Shown here piece after piece: positions 7,769 to 19,540 of a stretch of DNA of 64,000 nucleotides. Within the stretch, counting starts at the first letter, position 1; every line of letters begins with the position of its first letter. The DNA comes from Halobaculum sp. CBA1158 (lineage in GTDB: Archaea; Halobacteriota; Halobacteria; Halobacteriales; Haloferacaceae): contig NZ_CP090371.1 in assembly GCF_021431925.1 (NCBI RefSeq), forward strand, positions 806,001-870,000, in the 5' to 3' direction. The position numbers and the translations under genes are program-made. Below the pieces are notes generated by a model. That model saw nothing but the letters and a program-made list of their open reading frames with translations, ran no database searches and was not told the DNA's origin.

Positions 7769-7838
7769 AACCGTAGTATCTCGTGAAGACTTCTCCCAAC
7801 CGAGGACGGCCGCGCGCGACCACGAATCTCATCAAGCC

Positions 7839-8069
7839 ATGGTAAACGTAAGCGAACACGAACTCGTGCCAGATCACACGCTCCTCGACGACCCCGACGA
7901 CGTCGAGGAGGTGCTCGAGGAGTATAACGTCAAACGCACCGATCTCCCGAAGATCAAGCGAACCGACCCGGCGCTCTCGAACGAGGCCGAAGCCGGCGAT
8001 GTCGTCCGCATCGAACGGGACTCCCGGACCACCGATACGGCCGTCACCTACCGGCTGGTGGTAGAATGA
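7839..8069 (+). CDS. rpoH: DNA-directed RNA polymerase subunit H (Rpo5)
   Basis: The product is 76 aa and is the archaeal counterpart of the C-terminal domain of eukaryotic RPB5. Recognisable blocks are [25 protein letters not shown] and [11 protein letters not shown], then [10 protein letters not shown] and YRLVVE at the C-terminus. It binds the A' subunit at the polymerase jaw. It is the first gene of the rpoH-B''-B'-A'-A'' operon, and its stop overlaps the rpoB'' start (ATGA). Confidence 0.96.
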   Translation: MVNVSEHELVPDHTLLDDPDDVEEVLEEYNVKRTDLPKIKRTDPALSNEAEAGDVVRIERDSRTTDTAVTYRLVVE

Positions 8070-9631
8070 ACAGGGAGAGCCGCCGCTCCGTCTCCCGGGA
8101 GTACTTCTCCCAGGAGCGACTCGCGGAGCACCACTTCCGCTCGTTCAACAACTTCCTCGGCCGCGGCATGCAGCGCGTGGTCGACGAGAAGGAGACGATC
8201 GAGACGGACATCGGCGACAAGGAAGGACAGGAGCCCGTCTACGTCGAACTCGGCGACGTGCGGATGACGACCCCGCGCGTCCGCGAGGCCGACGGCTCCG
8301 AGGAACTGCTGTACCCGCAGGAGGCGCGCCTCCGCAACATCACCTACGCCGCCCCGGTCTTCATGGAGATGAAGATCATCCGCGGCGGCGAGGACGAGCC
8401 CGAGACGGTCGTCGACCAGACCGAGACGAAGGTCGGCCGGATGCCGATCATGGTCGGCTCCGACAAGTGCAACATCTCCGGGTTCTCCGACGAGGAACTC
8501 ATCGAGATCGGCGAGGACCCCGTCGACCCCGGCGGCTACTTCATCGTCAACGGCTCCGAGCGCGTGCTCATGACCAGCGAGGACCTCGCGCCCAACAAGA
8601 TCCTCGCCGAGTACGACTCGAAGTACGGCGACGAGATCCAGGTCGCCAAGACGTTCTCCCAGCGCCGGGGGTACCGCGCGCTCGTCCTCTGCGAGCGCAA
8701 CCGCGAGGGGCTGCTCGAGGTCTCGTTCCCCTCCGTCTCCGGCTCGGTCAACTTCGTCACGCTCGTTCGCGCGCTCGGGCTGGAGTCCGACGAGGAGATC
8801 GTCCACCGCGTCTCCGACGACCCGGAGATTGTCAAGTTCATGCTGGAGAACCTGGAGGAGGCCGACGTGCAGACCGAGGAGGAGGCCATCGAGACCCTCG
8901 GCGAGCGCGTCGCCTCCGGCCAGGGGAAGAACTACCAGCTCAAGCGGGCCAACTACGTCATCGACCGCTACCTCCTGCCGCACCTCCACGAGGAGGGCGT
9001 CGAGGAGGAGGACGTCCGCATCAACAAGGCGTACTACCTCTGCCGGATGGCCGAGGCGTGCTTCGAGCTCGCGCTCGACCGCCGGGAGTCCGACGACAAG
9101 GACCACTACGCCAACAAGCGCCTCAAGGTCTCGGGCGACCTGATGACGGACCTGTTCCGGACGGCGCTCAACAAGCTGGCCCGCGACGTGAAGTACCAGC
9201 TCGAGCGCGCCAACATGCGCAACCGGCAGCTCACCGTCAACACCGTGGTTCGCTCGGACGTGCTGACCGAACGGCTCGAACACCCCATCGCGACGGGGAA
9301 CTGGGTTGGCGGCCGCTCGGGCGTCTCCCAGCTCGTCGACCGGACGGACTACATGGGCGTCCTGTCGCACCTCCGCCGCCTGCGCTCGCCGCTGTCGCGG
9401 TCGCAGCCGCACTTCGAGGCGCGCGACCTGCACGCGACCCAGTGGGGTCGCATCTGCCCCTCGGAGACGCCGGAGGGACCGAACTGCGGCCTGGTGAAGA
9501 ACTTCGCCCAGGCGATGGAGCTCTCCCAGAACATCGAGGACGAACAGGGACTGAAGCGAGAACTCGCGTCCATGGGTGTCGAGGGAATCCCTGGCATCGA
9601 GGGCGTTGACCGCGCATCCGCGGACGACTAA
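8066..9631 (+). CDS. rpoB2: DNA-directed RNA polymerase subunit B'' (N-terminal half of beta)
   Basis: The product is 521 aa, the N-terminal portion of the beta-type subunit, containing the protrusion, lobe and fork regions. Clear marks are the start [29 protein letters not shown], the block [14 protein letters not shown], and near the end [43 protein letters not shown], the fork region conserved in all beta subunits. The split from B' near this point is typical of haloarchaea and many methanogens. rpoB' follows after a 3-bp gap. Confidence 0.97.
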   Translation: MNRESRRSVSREYFSQERLAEHHFRSFNNFLGRGMQRVVDEKETIETDIGDKEGQEPVYVELGDVRMTTPRVREADGSEELLYPQEARLRNITYAAPVFMEMKIIRGGEDEPETVVDQTETKVGRMPIMVGSDKCNISGFSDEELIEIGEDPVDPGGYFIVNGSERVLMTSEDLAPNKILAEYDSKYGDEIQVAKTFSQRRGYRALVLCERNREGLLEVSFPSVSGSVNFVTLVRALGLESDEEIVHRVSDDPEIVKFMLENLEEADVQTEEEAIETLGERVASGQGKNYQLKRANYVIDRYLLPHLHEEGVEEEDVRINKAYYLCRMAEACFELALDRRESDDKDHYANKRLKVSGDLMTDLFRTALNKLARDVKYQLERANMRNRQLTVNTVVRSDVLTERLEHPIATGNWVGGRSGVSQLVDRTDYMGVLSHLRRLRSPLSRSQPHFEARDLHATQWGRICPSETPEGPNCGLVKNFAQAMELSQNIEDEQGLKRELASMGVEGIPGIEGVDRASADD

Positions 9632-9634
9632 CAC

Positions 9635-11461
9635 ATGGCAAGCACACGAGAAGCGAAAGTCTACGTCAACGGGAGCCTGGTCGGGACCCACCCGGACCCG
9701 AACCAGCTCGCCACACAGATCCGAGAGGCGCGCCGACGCGGCGACGTCTCCGACATGGTGAACGTCTCGGTGAAGGACCGGACCAACGAGGTCATCGTCA
9801 ACGCCGACGCCGGCCGCGCTCGCCGGCCGCTCATCGTCGTCGAGAACGGCGAGCCGCTGCTCGACGACGAGACGATCGAGGCGGTCGAGAACGACGAGAT
9901 CGAGTTCGAGGACCTCGTCGACCACGGCATCGTCGAGTTCATCGACGCCGAGGAGGAGGAGGACATCCTCGTCGCCACCGACGAGGAGGACGTCGGACCC
10001 AAGACGACGCACCTGGAGATCGACCCGCAGCTCATCTTCGGCATCGGCGCGGGCATGATCCCGTACCCCGAGCACAACGCCTCGCCCCGGATTACGATGG
10101 GGGCGGGGATGATGAAGCAGTCGCTCGGGCTGCCGTCGGCGAACTACCGCATCCGGCCGGACACGCGCCAGCACCTCCTGCACTACCCGCAGCTGTCGAT
10201 GGTCAAGACCCAGACCACCGAACAGATCGGGTTCGACGAGCGCCCCGCGGCGCAGAACTTCGTCGTCGCGGTCATGTCCTACGAGGGATTCAACATCGAG
10301 GACGCGCTCGTCATGAACAAGGGGAGCGTCGACCGCGCGATGCAGCGCTCGCACTTCTTCCGCACCTACGAGGGCGAGGAGCGCCGCTACCCCGGCGGCC
10401 AGGAGGACCGCTTCGAGGTCCCCTCCCAGGACGTGCGCGGCGCTCGCGGCGAGGACGCGTACACGCACCTCGATGAGGACGGCCTCGTCAACCCCGAGAC
10501 GAAGGTGGACGAGAACTCCGTGCTGCTCGGAAAGACGTCGCCGCCGCGGTTCCTGGAGGAGCCCGACGACATGGGCGGCCTCTCCCCGCAGAAGCGGCGT
10601 GAGACCAGCGTCACGATGCGCTCGGGCGAGTCCGGCGTCGTCGACACGGTGACGCTGATGGAGGGCGAGGACGGATCCAAGCTCTCGAAGGTCTCGGTTC
10701 GCGACGAGCGGATCCCCGAGCTCGGGGACAAGTTCGCGTCCCGGCACGGCCAGAAGGGCGTCGTCGGCCACCTGGCCCCGCAGGAGGACATGCCGTTCAC
10801 CGAGGACGGCCTCGTTCCCGACCTGGTGCTCAACCCGCACGCGCTCCCGTCGCGGATGACGGTGGGCCACGTGCTGGAGATGCTCGGCGGCAAGGTCGGC
10901 TCGCTGGAGGGCCGCCGCGTCGACGGGACGGCGTTCCAGGGCGAAGACGAGGAGGAACTGCGCGACTCGCTGGAGGAGCACGGCTACAAGTCCTCCGGGA
11001 AGGAGGTCATGTACTCGGGCGTCACCGGCGAGAAGATCGAGGCAGAGATCTTCGTCGGGACGATCTTCTACCACAAGCTGTACCACATGGTGAGCAACAA
11101 GCTGCACGCCCGCTCGCGCGGACCCGTGCAGGTGCTCACCCGCCAGCCGACGGAGGGGCGTGCCCGCGAGGGCGGCCTCCGCGTCGGCGAGATGGAGCGC
11201 GAGGTGCTCATCGGACACGGGGCGGCGATGGCGCTGAAGGAGCGCCTGCTCGACGCCTCCGACAAGGAGACGGTGTACATCTCCGAGGAGACGGGGATGG
11301 TGGCCGTCGAGGACGTGGAGCAGCGTCGGATCTACGACCCCATCACGGGCGACGAGGACGACATCCACGAGATGGAGATCAGCTACGCGTTCAAGCTGTT
11401 GCTCGACGAGATGAAGGCGCTCGGCATTCGGCCCACCCTCGAACTGGAGGACGCGGTCTAA
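9635..11461 (+). CDS. rpoB1: DNA-directed RNA polymerase subunit B' (C-terminal half of beta)
   Basis: The product is 608 aa, the C-terminal portion of the beta-type subunit with the hybrid-binding, wall and clamp regions. Diagnostic blocks are [55 protein letters not shown] and the anchor/clamp segment [16 protein letters not shown] followed by [11 protein letters not shown]. Together with B'' it forms one side of the active-centre cleft. The first 200 residues are rich in Glu/Asp runs ([17 protein letters not shown]), a halophilic feature. The gene sits 6 bp before rpoA'. Confidence 0.97.
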   Translation: MASTREAKVYVNGSLVGTHPDPNQLATQIREARRRGDVSDMVNVSVKDRTNEVIVNADAGRARRPLIVVENGEPLLDDETIEAVENDEIEFEDLVDHGIVEFIDAEEEEDILVATDEEDVGPKTTHLEIDPQLIFGIGAGMIPYPEHNASPRITMGAGMMKQSLGLPSANYRIRPDTRQHLLHYPQLSMVKTQTTEQIGFDERPAAQNFVVAVMSYEGFNIEDALVMNKGSVDRAMQRSHFFRTYEGEERRYPGGQEDRFEVPSQDVRGARGEDAYTHLDEDGLVNPETKVDENSVLLGKTSPPRFLEEPDDMGGLSPQKRRETSVTMRSGESGVVDTVTLMEGEDGSKLSKVSVRDERIPELGDKFASRHGQKGVVGHLAPQEDMPFTEDGLVPDLVLNPHALPSRMTVGHVLEMLGGKVGSLEGRRVDGTAFQGEDEEELRDSLEEHGYKSSGKEVMYSGVTGEKIEAEIFVGTIFYHKLYHMVSNKLHARSRGPVQVLTRQPTEGRAREGGLRVGEMEREVLIGHGAAMALKERLLDASDKETVYISEETGMVAVEDVEQRRIYDPITGDEDDIHEMEISYAFKLLLDEMKALGIRPTLELEDAV

Positions 11462-11467
11462 CACACT

Positions 11468-14398
11468 ATGGCAGGACAAACACCCAAAGAGATCGGCGGC
11501 ATCAACTTCGGGCTCATGGACCCGGAGACGTATCGGGACATGTCCGCGACGAAGGTCATCACCGCGGACACCTACGACGACGACGGCTTCCCCATCGACA
11601 TGGGGCTGATGGACCCGCGGCTGGGCGTCATCGACCCCGGACTGGAGTGTCGCACCTGCGGCAAGCACTCCGGGTCGTGTAACGGGCACTTCGGCCACAT
11701 CGAACTGGCCGCGCCCGTCATCCACGTCGGCTTCACCAAGCTCATCCGTCGGCTGCTGCGCGCGACCTGCCGTAACTGCGGTCGCCTCGCGCTCACCGCC
11801 GAAGAGAAGGAGGAGTACAAGGACAAGCTCCAGCGGACGAAGGACCTCGGCGGCGACCCGACGGACGTGCTGAAGTCGGCGGTCCGGCAGGCCCGCAAGG
11901 CGAGCACGTGCCCGCATTGCGGCGAGCCGCAGGCGGACATCAAACACGAGAAGCCGACCACCTACTACGAGGTGCAGGACGTGCTCTCGGGGGACTACTC
12001 CGAGATCATCACCCGCGCGATGCAGCCCGACGAGGAGGAGGACGCCGAGGCGATGTCCCCGATGGATCTGGCCGACGAGACGGACATCGCGCTCGACCGT
12101 ATCAACGACATCCTCTCCGGGGAGTTCCGCCCGCGCAAGGAGGACCGCAAGGCGATCGAGCGGGCCCTCGACATCGACCTCACTATCGAGGACATGAACA
12201 AGCTGATGCCCAGCGACATCCGCGACTGGTTCGAGGACATCCCCGACGAGGACCTCGAGCCGCTGGGCATCCACCCTCAGAAGTCGCGACCGGAGTGGAT
12301 GATCCTGACCGTGCTCCCCGTGCCGCCGGTCACGACGCGCCCCTCGATCACGCTGGACAACGGCCAGCGCTCGGAGGACGACCTCACCCACAAGCTGGTC
12401 GACATCATCCGGATCAACCAGCGGTTCATGGAGAACCGCGAGGCCGGCGCGCCCCAGCTCATCATCGAGGACCTCTGGGAGCTGCTCCAGTACCACGTGA
12501 CGACGTTCGTGGACAACGAGATCTCCGGCACGCCGCCGGCGCGTCACCGCTCGGGCCGACCGCTGAAGACGCTCTCTCAGCGCCTCAAGGGCAAGGAGGG
12601 TCGCTTCCGCGGCTCGCTGTCCGGGAAGCGCGTGAACTTCTCCGCGCGGACCGTCATCAGCCCCGACCCCACGCTTAGCCTGAACGAGGTCGGCGTCCCC
12701 GAGCGGGTCGCCGAGGAGATGACGCAGGTGATGAACGTCTCCGAGCGCAACCTCGACCGCGCGCGCCAGTACGTGCGCAACGGCCCGGAGGCCCACCCCG
12801 GCGCGAACTACGTCAAGCGCCCCGACGGTCGCCGGCTGAAGGTGACCGAGAAGAACTGCGAGGAGCTGGCCGAGAAGGTCGAGGCCGACTGGGAGGTGAA
12901 CCGGCACCTCGTCGACGGCGACATCGTGATCTTCAACCGGCAGCCCTCGCTGCACCGGATGTCGATCATGGCCCACGAGGTCGTGGTCATGCCGTACAAG
13001 ACGTTCCGGCTGAACACGACCGTCTGCCCGCCGTACAACGCCGACTTCGACGGCGACGAGATGAACATGCACGCGCTCCAGAACGAGGAGGCCCGCGCGG
13101 AGGCGCGCGTCCTCATGCGCGTGCAAGAGCAGATGCTCTCGCCGCGCTTCGGCGAGAACATCATCGGCGCGATCCAGGACCACATCTCGGGCACGTACCT
13201 GCTGACCCACGACAACCCCGAGTTCACCGAGACGCAGGCGCTTGACCTGCTCCGGGCGACCTCGGTCGACGAGCTTCCGGAGCCGGACGGGACGAACGAC
13301 GCCGGCGAGCCCGTCTGGACCGGTCGGACGGTGTTCTCGGAGCTGCTGCCGGACGACTTGAACCTCGAGTTCACGTCCTCGGCGGGCGACACCGTCCGGA
13401 TCGAGAACGGCCAGCTCGTCGAGGGGACCATCGACGAGGACGCGGTCGGCGGGTTCGGCGGGGAGATCGTCGACACGCTGACGAAGGTCTACTCGAAGAC
13501 CCGCGCCCGCGTGTTCGTCAACGAGGTGGCGTCGCTGGCGATGCGCGCCATCATGCACTTCGGCTTCTCGCTGGGCATCGACGACGAGTCGATCCCGCCG
13601 GAGGCGAACGAGCAGGTCGACGAGGCGATCGGCTCGGCCTACGAGCGCGTCCAGGAGCTGATCGCGACGTACGACGCGGGCGAACTCGAGAGCCTGCCCG
13701 GTCGCAGCGTCGACGAGACGCTGGAGATGAAGATCATGCAGACGCTCGGCAAGGCCCGCGACTCCGCGGGCGAGATCGCCGAGGACCACTTCGAGGACGA
13801 CAACCCGGCGGTCATCATGGCCCGCTCGGGCGCGCGTGGGTCGATGCTGAACCTCACGCAGATGACCGGCTGCGTCGGTCAGCAGGCGGTTCGCGGCGAG
13901 CGCATCAACCGCGGCTACGAGGACCGAACGCTCGCCCACTACGAGCCGAACGACCTCTCGGCCGAGGCGCACGGCTTCGTGGAGAACTCCTACCGCTCGG
14001 GGCTGACGCCCGAGGAGTTCTTCTTCCACGCGATGGGCGGCCGCGAGGGGCTGGTCGACACGGCGGTCCGGACCTCCAAGTCCGGCTACCTCCAGCGCCG
14101 GCTCATCAACGCGCTCTCTGAGCTGGAGGCGCAGTACGACGGCTCGGTGCGGGATACCTCCGGCACCATCGTCCAGTTCGAGTTCGGCGAGGACGGCACC
14201 TCGCCGGTGAAGGTGTCCTCCAACGAGGACAGCCCGATCGACGTCGAACAGATCACCGACCGCGTCGTCGACGCCGAGTTCGCCTCCGAAGAGGAGAAGG
14301 AGCGCTTCCTCGGCCGCAAGGAGCCGCCGACGAACCTCTCGGAGTACGCCGGGCCCGGTCTCGACAAGGCCGGCGGCGTGGGGGTGAGCGATGACTGA
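11468..14398 (+). CDS. rpoA1: DNA-directed RNA polymerase subunit A' (N-terminal part of beta')
   Basis: The product is 976 aa. Zinc-binding motifs occur near the N-terminus ([18 protein letters not shown], about residues 58-75) and again at CRNCGR...CPHCG. The catalytic Mg2+ loop [12 protein letters not shown] lies at about residue 523, and the bridge-helix region follows with [31 protein letters not shown]. The length is slightly above the family mean. The 3' end overlaps rpoA'' by 8 bp, so A' and A'' are coupled. No intein is present here, unlike A''. Confidence 0.97.
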   Translation: MAGQTPKEIGGINFGLMDPETYRDMSATKVITADTYDDDGFPIDMGLMDPRLGVIDPGLECRTCGKHSGSCNGHFGHIELAAPVIHVGFTKLIRRLLRATCRNCGRLALTAEEKEEYKDKLQRTKDLGGDPTDVLKSAVRQARKASTCPHCGEPQADIKHEKPTTYYEVQDVLSGDYSEIITRAMQPDEEEDAEAMSPMDLADETDIALDRINDILSGEFRPRKEDRKAIERALDIDLTIEDMNKLMPSDIRDWFEDIPDEDLEPLGIHPQKSRPEWMILTVLPVPPVTTRPSITLDNGQRSEDDLTHKLVDIIRINQRFMENREAGAPQLIIEDLWELLQYHVTTFVDNEISGTPPARHRSGRPLKTLSQRLKGKEGRFRGSLSGKRVNFSARTVISPDPTLSLNEVGVPERVAEEMTQVMNVSERNLDRARQYVRNGPEAHPGANYVKRPDGRRLKVTEKNCEELAEKVEADWEVNRHLVDGDIVIFNRQPSLHRMSIMAHEVVVMPYKTFRLNTTVCPPYNADFDGDEMNMHALQNEEARAEARVLMRVQEQMLSPRFGENIIGAIQDHISGTYLLTHDNPEFTETQALDLLRATSVDELPEPDGTNDAGEPVWTGRTVFSELLPDDLNLEFTSSAGDTVRIENGQLVEGTIDEDAVGGFGGEIVDTLTKVYSKTRARVFVNEVASLAMRAIMHFGFSLGIDDESIPPEANEQVDEAIGSAYERVQELIATYDAGELESLPGRSVDETLEMKIMQTLGKARDSAGEIAEDHFEDDNPAVIMARSGARGSMLNLTQMTGCVGQQAVRGERINRGYEDRTLAHYEPNDLSAEAHGFVENSYRSGLTPEEFFFHAMGGREGLVDTAVRTSKSGYLQRRLINALSELEAQYDGSVRDTSGTIVQFEFGEDGTSPVKVSSNEDSPIDVEQITDRVVDAEFASEEEKERFLGRKEPPTNLSEYAGPGLDKAGGVGVSDD

Positions 14399-17123
14399 CG
14401 CCGGCTCGGTCGACCGCTTCGTCGACGCCCACGAGTCGGTCACCGAGGACATCGCGCTCGTCGTCGAAGACACGGAGCTCCCGCGGCGGCTGAAGAACGA
14501 GATCTACGAGAACATCGACGGCCGCGGCGGCGTGACCGCCGAGCAGGCCAACGAGATCGCCCAGGCCGCCGAGTCGCGCTACCTCGACACGCGCGTCGAC
14601 CCGCTGGACCCCGTGGGAACGGTGAGCGCTCAGAGTATCGGCGAGCCCGGGACGCAGATGAGCGTCCCCGCCGACGAGCGCGTCGTCATCCGTCGCGGCG
14701 GTGAAACGGACGTGACCGAGATCGGCCCGCTCGTCGACCGGCTCATGGAGTCGCAGGACGTTCGCGAGATCGACGGCCACGAGGTCGCGCTCGCGCCTGA
14801 CGAACTGGAGGTCCCGAGCCTCCGCGAGGACGAGCAGGTCGAATGGAAACCCGTCGAGGAGGTCAGCCGCCACGAGACGCCCGACGAGTTGCTGCGGTTC
14901 GAACTGGAGTCGGGACGGACGATCCGCGCGACGAAGGCGCACTCGTTCGTCACCCGGCGTGACAACGAGGTCGTCCCGGTCGCCGGCGACGAACTGGACG
15001 AGGGCGACTGGCTTCCCGTCGTTGCAGACGTGGGCGCGTCCGCGGACGCACCGGAGACGGTCGACGTCCGTGAACACCTCTCGGCCGAGGACTACTGGTT
15101 CACGTCGACGCTGACGGACGGCGGTGCGGCGGCCACGGACGGGACGTTCCCTGTGGGCGACGAGCAGGTCGCCAACAAGCGGAACTCGCTCGACGCTGGC
15201 GAGATCGAAGAGGGGTACGCGTACCCTGTCGGCGGTAACGTCGGTCTGCCCGAGGAACTCCCGCTTGACGAAACAACCGGATTCTTCGTCGGCGCGTTCC
15301 TCGCCGAGGGTAACCTGACGGACTACTACGTGTCGGTCTCGAACGTCGACGCCGAGTTCCAAGAACGAGTCCGTGCGTTCGCGGAGCGGTTCGACCTCTC
15401 GGTGAACGAGTACGAGAACACGAGCGGCTTCGCGGACAGCTACGACATCCGCGTGAACGGGACGGTGCTCGCGGACCTGCTGTGTGCGACGTGTACCGAG
15501 GGCGGCGAGAAAGTCGTCCCCGGCTTCGCATTCGGCGCACCCGACGAGTTCGTCCGCGCGCTGCTTCGCGGCTACTTCAGCGGCGATGGGAACGTGGGAA
15601 GGAACTCGATCCGAGCCAGCTCAGTCAGCAACCGACTCACCGCAGGTGTCGCGCTGCTGCTGTCGCGGGTCGGCGTCTACGCCACGCTCGGTGAGACCGA
15701 TGACTCGCGTACGCTTCGGATTCCCGCGAAGCACGTCCGGCGGTTCAACGAGCGTGTCGGAATCGTCGGCGAACGCGGCGACGAACTTGCCGAACTGGCC
15801 GCGACGGTCGACCCGGACGGTCCGGACGCGACCGACCAGATCCCGAACTTCGGTGACGCGCTTGGGGAGGTCGCAGCGGACGCCGGCATCCCGAGCAGAC
15901 AGGTGAACGCTGCCTCCAACCGCCAGCGGATCGGCCGTAATCGCCTCGCCCACTTCGTCGACGAAGCCACCGAGGCCGGTGTCGACTCAGCAGCGCTCGC
16001 CGACCTCGAACGGGCAGTTGACTGCGACGTGGTCTGGGACCGAATCGCCTCGATCGAGGCGGTCGAGAGCGACCACGAGCACGTGTACGACTTCTCCGTC
16101 GAGGGACTGGAGACGTTCACCACCGCCGAGGGCGTCATCACACACAACACGATGAACACGTTCCACTACGCGGGCGTCGCGGAGATGGACGTGACTCAGG
16201 GGCTGCCGCGGCTCATCGAGCTGGTGGACGCCCGGAAGACGCCGGACACGCCGATCATGGTCGTCCACCTCGACGACGAGCACGCCACCGACCGCGAGAA
16301 GGCCCACGAGGTCGTCTGGCAGCTGGAGGCGACGAAGATCCTCGCGCTGGGCGACGTGTCGACCAACGTCGCGGACATGGTCGTCAGCGTCGACCTCAAC
16401 GAGGAGACGCTGCTGGAGCGGTGGCCGACCCACGACGACCCGACCGAGGTCGCCGGTATCGTCGCCGACACCATCGAGGACTCGCTGGGCGTCAGCACGC
16501 GCCACTCGGGAACGAACATCCAGTTCGGCCCCGACGAGCCGAGCTACCGCCAGCTGCTCCAGTTAGTCGAACAGCTGCGCGAGATCGTGTTCAAGGGGAT
16601 CGAGGAGGTGACCCGCGTCGTCATCCGCAAGGAGGAGGTGGACGACGGCGACGAGGAGTACGTCCTCTACACCGAGGGGTCGGCGTTCGCCGACGCCCTG
16701 GAGATCGAGGGCGTCGACGCCTCGCGGACGACGTGTAACAACATCCACGAGATCTACCGGACGCTCGGCGTCGAGGCCGCCCGCGAGACCATCATCAACG
16801 AGACAATGGAGACGCTCGAGGAGCAGGGCCTCGACGACGTGAACATCCGCCACCTGATGCTCGTCTCGGACATCATGACGAACCGCGGCACCGTCGAGTC
16901 GATCGGTCGCCACGGCATCTCCGGGTCGAAGGACTCCGTGCTCGCGCGCGCGGCGTTCGAGGTGACGGTGAACCACCTGCTCGACGCCGCGATCCACGGC
17001 GAGGCGGACGACCTCAACGGCGTCATCGAGAACGTCATCGTCGGGAAGCCCGTCTCGATCGGCACCGGCGACGTGGACCTCCGGATGGGCTCTGCGCCCG
17101 ACCCGAAGTCCGCGGACGACTGA
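14391..17123 (+). CDS. rpoA2: DNA-directed RNA polymerase subunit A'' (C-terminal part of beta'), intein-containing
   Basis: The precursor is 910 aa, more than twice the usual size of A'', because a 496-residue intein (residues 91-586) interrupts it. After splicing the extein is 414 aa. The junction rejoins [12 protein letters not shown] to [25 protein letters not shown], the conserved trigger-loop region, so correct splicing is needed for a working polymerase. The extein ends with [31 protein letters not shown], the canonical A'' C-terminus. nusA follows 2 bp downstream in the same operon. Confidence 0.96.
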   Translation: MTDAGSVDRFVDAHESVTEDIALVVEDTELPRRLKNEIYENIDGRGGVTAEQANEIAQAAESRYLDTRVDPLDPVGTVSAQSIGEPGTQMSVPADERVVIRRGGETDVTEIGPLVDRLMESQDVREIDGHEVALAPDELEVPSLREDEQVEWKPVEEVSRHETPDELLRFELESGRTIRATKAHSFVTRRDNEVVPVAGDELDEGDWLPVVADVGASADAPETVDVREHLSAEDYWFTSTLTDGGAAATDGTFPVGDEQVANKRNSLDAGEIEEGYAYPVGGNVGLPEELPLDETTGFFVGAFLAEGNLTDYYVSVSNVDAEFQERVRAFAERFDLSVNEYENTSGFADSYDIRVNGTVLADLLCATCTEGGEKVVPGFAFGAPDEFVRALLRGYFSGDGNVGRNSIRASSVSNRLTAGVALLLSRVGVYATLGETDDSRTLRIPAKHVRRFNERVGIVGERGDELAELAATVDPDGPDATDQIPNFGDALGEVAADAGIPSRQVNAASNRQRIGRNRLAHFVDEATEAGVDSAALADLERAVDCDVVWDRIASIEAVESDHEHVYDFSVEGLETFTTAEGVITHNTMNTFHYAGVAEMDVTQGLPRLIELVDARKTPDTPIMVVHLDDEHATDREKAHEVVWQLEATKILALGDVSTNVADMVVSVDLNEETLLERWPTHDDPTEVAGIVADTIEDSLGVSTRHSGTNIQFGPDEPSYRQLLQLVEQLREIVFKGIEEVTRVVIRKEEVDDGDEEYVLYTEGSAFADALEIEGVDASRTTCNNIHEIYRTLGVEAARETIINETMETLEEQGLDDVNIRHLMLVSDIMTNRGTVESIGRHGISGSKDSVLARAAFEVTVNHLLDAAIHGEADDLNGVIENVIVGKPVSIGTGDVDLRMGSAPDPKSADD
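14661..16148 (+). mobile_element. Intein with LAGLIDADG homing endonuclease in rpoA''
   Basis: The in-frame insert of 496 codons begins with Ser ([22 protein letters not shown]) straight after GTQM and ends GVITHN before Thr+1. N-terminal splicing block A and C-terminal blocks F ([17 protein letters not shown]) and G (VITHN|T) are present. Between them lie both LAGLIDADG helices: [13 protein letters not shown], with catalytic Glu, and [12 protein letters not shown], with catalytic Asp. Both acidic residues are kept, so the endonuclease may still be active. Inteins at this site of A'' are known in other archaea. The acidic composition matches the host, which suggests long residence. Confidence 0.93.
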
Positions 17124-17125
17124 CG

Positions 17126-17551
17126 GTGCGCGTCGAGATCACCGACGAGGCGCGCCGGTACATCGGCACGTTCGACGACCTCGTCGGCGTCGCGCCGCTG
17201 GACTGCCTCGTGTTCGACGGCGGCGACCGCCTCGTGTTCCTCCTCCCGGCGGGGGAGATGAGCGAGGCGATCGGTCCCGGCGGCCGCACCGTCGACCGCG
17301 TCGAGGACCGCCTCGGCGCGAGCGTCGAACTGGTCGAGGACGCCGACACGCCCGAGGCGTTCGTCGCGAACGCGCTCGCGCCGGCGGCAGTGCGGGGCGT
17401 GACGGTGAGCGATCAGGGCGATACCGTCGCGTACGTCGAGGTGATCGACGCCGACCGCGGCGTCGCCATCGGCACCGACGGACGCAACATCGAGACGGCG
17501 CGAACGCTGGCCGAGCGCCACTTCGACATCGACGACGTGCAGTTAGCCTGA
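17126..17551 (+). CDS. nusA: Archaeal NusA-like transcription factor
   Basis: The product is 141 aa from a GTG start. It carries two KH RNA-binding motifs with GxxG loops (AIGPGGRTVDRVEDRLGASVELVE and AIGTDGRNIETARTLAERHFDIDDVQL) and lacks the N-terminal polymerase-binding and S1 domains of bacterial NusA, as is normal for archaea. It follows rpoA'' by 2 bp, the conserved archaeal order rpoA''-nusA-rps12. Its role in termination or elongation is inferred from the family. Confidence 0.94.
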   Translation: MRVEITDEARRYIGTFDDLVGVAPLDCLVFDGGDRLVFLLPAGEMSEAIGPGGRTVDRVEDRLGASVELVEDADTPEAFVANALAPAAVRGVTVSDQGDTVAYVEVIDADRGVAIGTDGRNIETARTLAERHFDIDDVQLA

Positions 17552-17773
17552 CCGTCGCCCGGGTACGCACCGACTGTTCTTCGGGCCGGACGCGGACGGA
17601 CGTACGGGTGACGCCGATTCAGTCCGAGCCGCTCCCGGTTCCGGTGACGGTCGTCGTCGCGACGCTCGCGATCGGGACCGACCGGAGTAGCCTCTGACCG
17701 GACGGTTCCGACGATGACCGACGGACTCGTCGGACCGACGCCGTTTACTTTCAGACAGGCTTGGGTGGACGTT

Positions 17774-18172
17774 GTGAGCGTCGACATCCCGGAGGAGATG
17801 GCCACAATCACCGAGCGGCACGCGGGCGAGAAACTGCGCTTCTTCGCGGTCGTCGACCCCGACGACCGCGAGGTCGACCCCGTCAGGCTCCGGTCGGATC
17901 TGGAGTGGACCGAGAACCGCGAACAGTTGGTCCAGGGGGAACTGATGGAGGTCGTCGCCAAGGAGAGCTACGAACAGGAGATGAACGCGACGAACGTGAA
18001 CCAGATCATCAAGGTCGCTGACGACAAGGTGCTGTTCACGGGGTTCGTCGCCGACGACGTGGTCGTCGCCGCCTTCGATCGGGGAATATTCGGATCGTTG
18101 CCGCCCATCGTCTCGGAGTTCGCCGAGTTCATGCGCGCGCACGACATCGACTTCGTCTCCCTGGAGATGTAG
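17774..18172 (+). CDS. Conserved haloarchaeal protein of unknown function
   Basis: The product is 132 aa from a GTG at 17774. The start is chosen because TTTACTT at 17744-17750 is centred 27 nt upstream, indicating a leaderless mRNA; the frame is open further upstream. It is a soluble alpha/beta protein with LRFFAVVDPDDREVDPVRL and VVAAFDRGIFGSLPPIVSEFAEFM, resembling small haloarchaeal roadblock-like families. No catalytic motif is seen. It interrupts the archaeal nusA-rps12 order, has its own promoter, and is probably not part of the polymerase operon. Confidence 0.65.
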   Translation: MSVDIPEEMATITERHAGEKLRFFAVVDPDDREVDPVRLRSDLEWTENREQLVQGELMEVVAKESYEQEMNATNVNQIIKVADDKVLFTGFVADDVVVAAFDRGIFGSLPPIVSEFAEFMRAHDIDFVSLEM

Positions 18173-18359
18173 CGGACGGCCGGCGCGGTAGCGACGCCCG
18201 CAGAGAGGCGTATCCAGGCCGAAACGCTCGCTACAGTCGTGATCTGATCTGTGAGACTCCCTCAGATCCCGCGAGAGGTACCGCTAATCGCCTCTCACGT
18301 CGTTTCTCCGCATACGAAAGGGAACCCTTAGGTAGCTCGGCCGAAAACGAGGTGCTACG

Positions 18360-18788
18360 ATGGCGAACGGCAAATACGCCGCGCGCAAGCTCAAGAAGGA
18401 CCGCCAGAAGCGACGGTGGTCCGACTCGGAGTACGCGCGCCGCGAGCGCGGTCTCTCGGAGAAGTCAGATCCCCTCGAAGGTGCCCCCCAGGGCCGCGGT
18501 ATCGTCCTGGAGAAGGTGGGTATCGAGGCGAAACAGCCCAACTCGGCGATCCGGAAGTGCGTCCGGGTCCAGCTCATCAAGAACGGGAAGCAGGTCACCG
18601 CCTTCTGCCCGGGCGACGGCGCGATCTCGTTCATCGACGAGCACGACGAGGTCACCATCGCGGGGATCGGCGGCGCGAAGGGTCGCGCGATGGGCGACCT
18701 CTCGGGCGTCAACTACAAGGTCGAGAAGGTGAACGGCGTGTCGATGATCGAACTCGTCCGCGGTAACGCGGAGAAGCCCGTCCGATAA
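18360..18788 (+). CDS. rps12: 30S ribosomal protein S12
   Basis: The product is 142 aa of the uS12 family in its archaeal/eukaryotic (S23-like) form. The decoding-centre loop [15 protein letters not shown] (about residues 59-73) and [19 protein letters not shown] are clear, as is the basic N-terminus [20 protein letters not shown]. It forms the S12-S7 pair of the str-type cluster; the stop codon overlaps the rps7 start by one base (TAATG). Confidence 0.97.
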   Translation: MANGKYAARKLKKDRQKRRWSDSEYARRERGLSEKSDPLEGAPQGRGIVLEKVGIEAKQPNSAIRKCVRVQLIKNGKQVTAFCPGDGAISFIDEHDEVTIAGIGGAKGRAMGDLSGVNYKVEKVNGVSMIELVRGNAEKPVR

Positions 18789-19426
18789 TGAGCGAGTCAG
18801 AGCAAGACGCCGACGCCGAGGCCGAGGCACCGGAACCCGACGCGCCCGCCGACTCCGAGCAGGCCGTCGAGAACGCCCTGCTGTTCGGCGAGTGGGACGT
18901 CTCCGAGATCGAGTACTCCGAGCCGTCGACGCGACGGTACATGAACGTGACCCCCATCGCCCACACGCAGGGGCGTCACGCCTCGAAGCAGTTCAAGAAG
19001 TCCGAGATCTCGCTGGTCGAGCGGCTCGTCAACCGCCTGATGCAGACCGAGGAGAACACGGGCAAGAAGGAGCAGGCCCAGCGGATCGTCCGCGACGCCT
19101 TCGACGAGATCCACGCGCGCACCGAGGAGAATCCGGTGCAGACGCTCGTCGAGGCCGTCGAGAACGCCGCGCCGCGCGAGGAGACCGTCCGCCTGAAGTA
19201 CGGCGGCATCTCCGTCCCGAAGGCGGTCGACGTCGCGCCCCAGCGCCGCGTCGACCAGTCGCTGAAGTTCATCGCCGAGGGCGTGCTGGGCTCCAGCTAC
19301 AAGACGACGACCAGCGCCTCCGAGGCGCTCGCCGACCAGCTCATCGGTGCCGCGCGATACGACGTGCAGACGTACTCGATCTCCCAGAAGGAGGAGACCG
19401 AACGCGTCGCCGCCGCCGCGCGCTGA
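18788..19426 (+). CDS. rps7: 30S ribosomal protein S7
   Basis: The product is 212 aa of the uS7 family. An acidic N-terminal extension (SESEQDADAEAEAPEPDAPADSE), typical of halophiles, precedes the core with VERLVNRLMQTEENTGKKEQAQRIVRDAF, NAAPREETVRLKYGGISVPKAVDVAPQRRVDQSLKFI and the C-terminal SISQKEETERVAAAAR. It binds 16S rRNA in the head of the small subunit. A T-rich stretch just after the stop may end the transcript; EF-2 is not directly downstream as in some archaea. Confidence 0.97.
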   Translation: MSESEQDADAEAEAPEPDAPADSEQAVENALLFGEWDVSEIEYSEPSTRRYMNVTPIAHTQGRHASKQFKKSEISLVERLVNRLMQTEENTGKKEQAQRIVRDAFDEIHARTEENPVQTLVEAVENAAPREETVRLKYGGISVPKAVDVAPQRRVDQSLKFIAEGVLGSSYKTTTSASEALADQLIGAARYDVQTYSISQKEETERVAAAAR

Positions 19427-19540
19427 GCCGTTCGCGCCGTTTTCGTCGCGAACGCCCGACATCGAATCGACAGCGACAGCGACGGCGTCGGCGACGCTGG
19501 CGTCTCGCTCCCCACGCGCTCGGCCGACCCGTCGCCTCGC

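Noticed and set aside
7684-7776. 30-codon ORF with one CxxC (MSYSCERCGRQP at its start) before rpoH
   Set aside because: It overlaps the probable rpoH TATA box, has a single knuckle instead of two, and ends abruptly; probably chance.
8048-14473. Very long antisense open frame opposite rpoB and rpoA'
   Set aside because: Its product is full of Leu/Val/Arg/His runs typical of the reverse frame of GC-rich coding DNA; the sense genes are certain.
17552-17773. Open frame start at 17714 upstream of the gene at 17774
   Set aside because: The TATA element at 17744-17750 lies inside that extension, so transcription would start after it.
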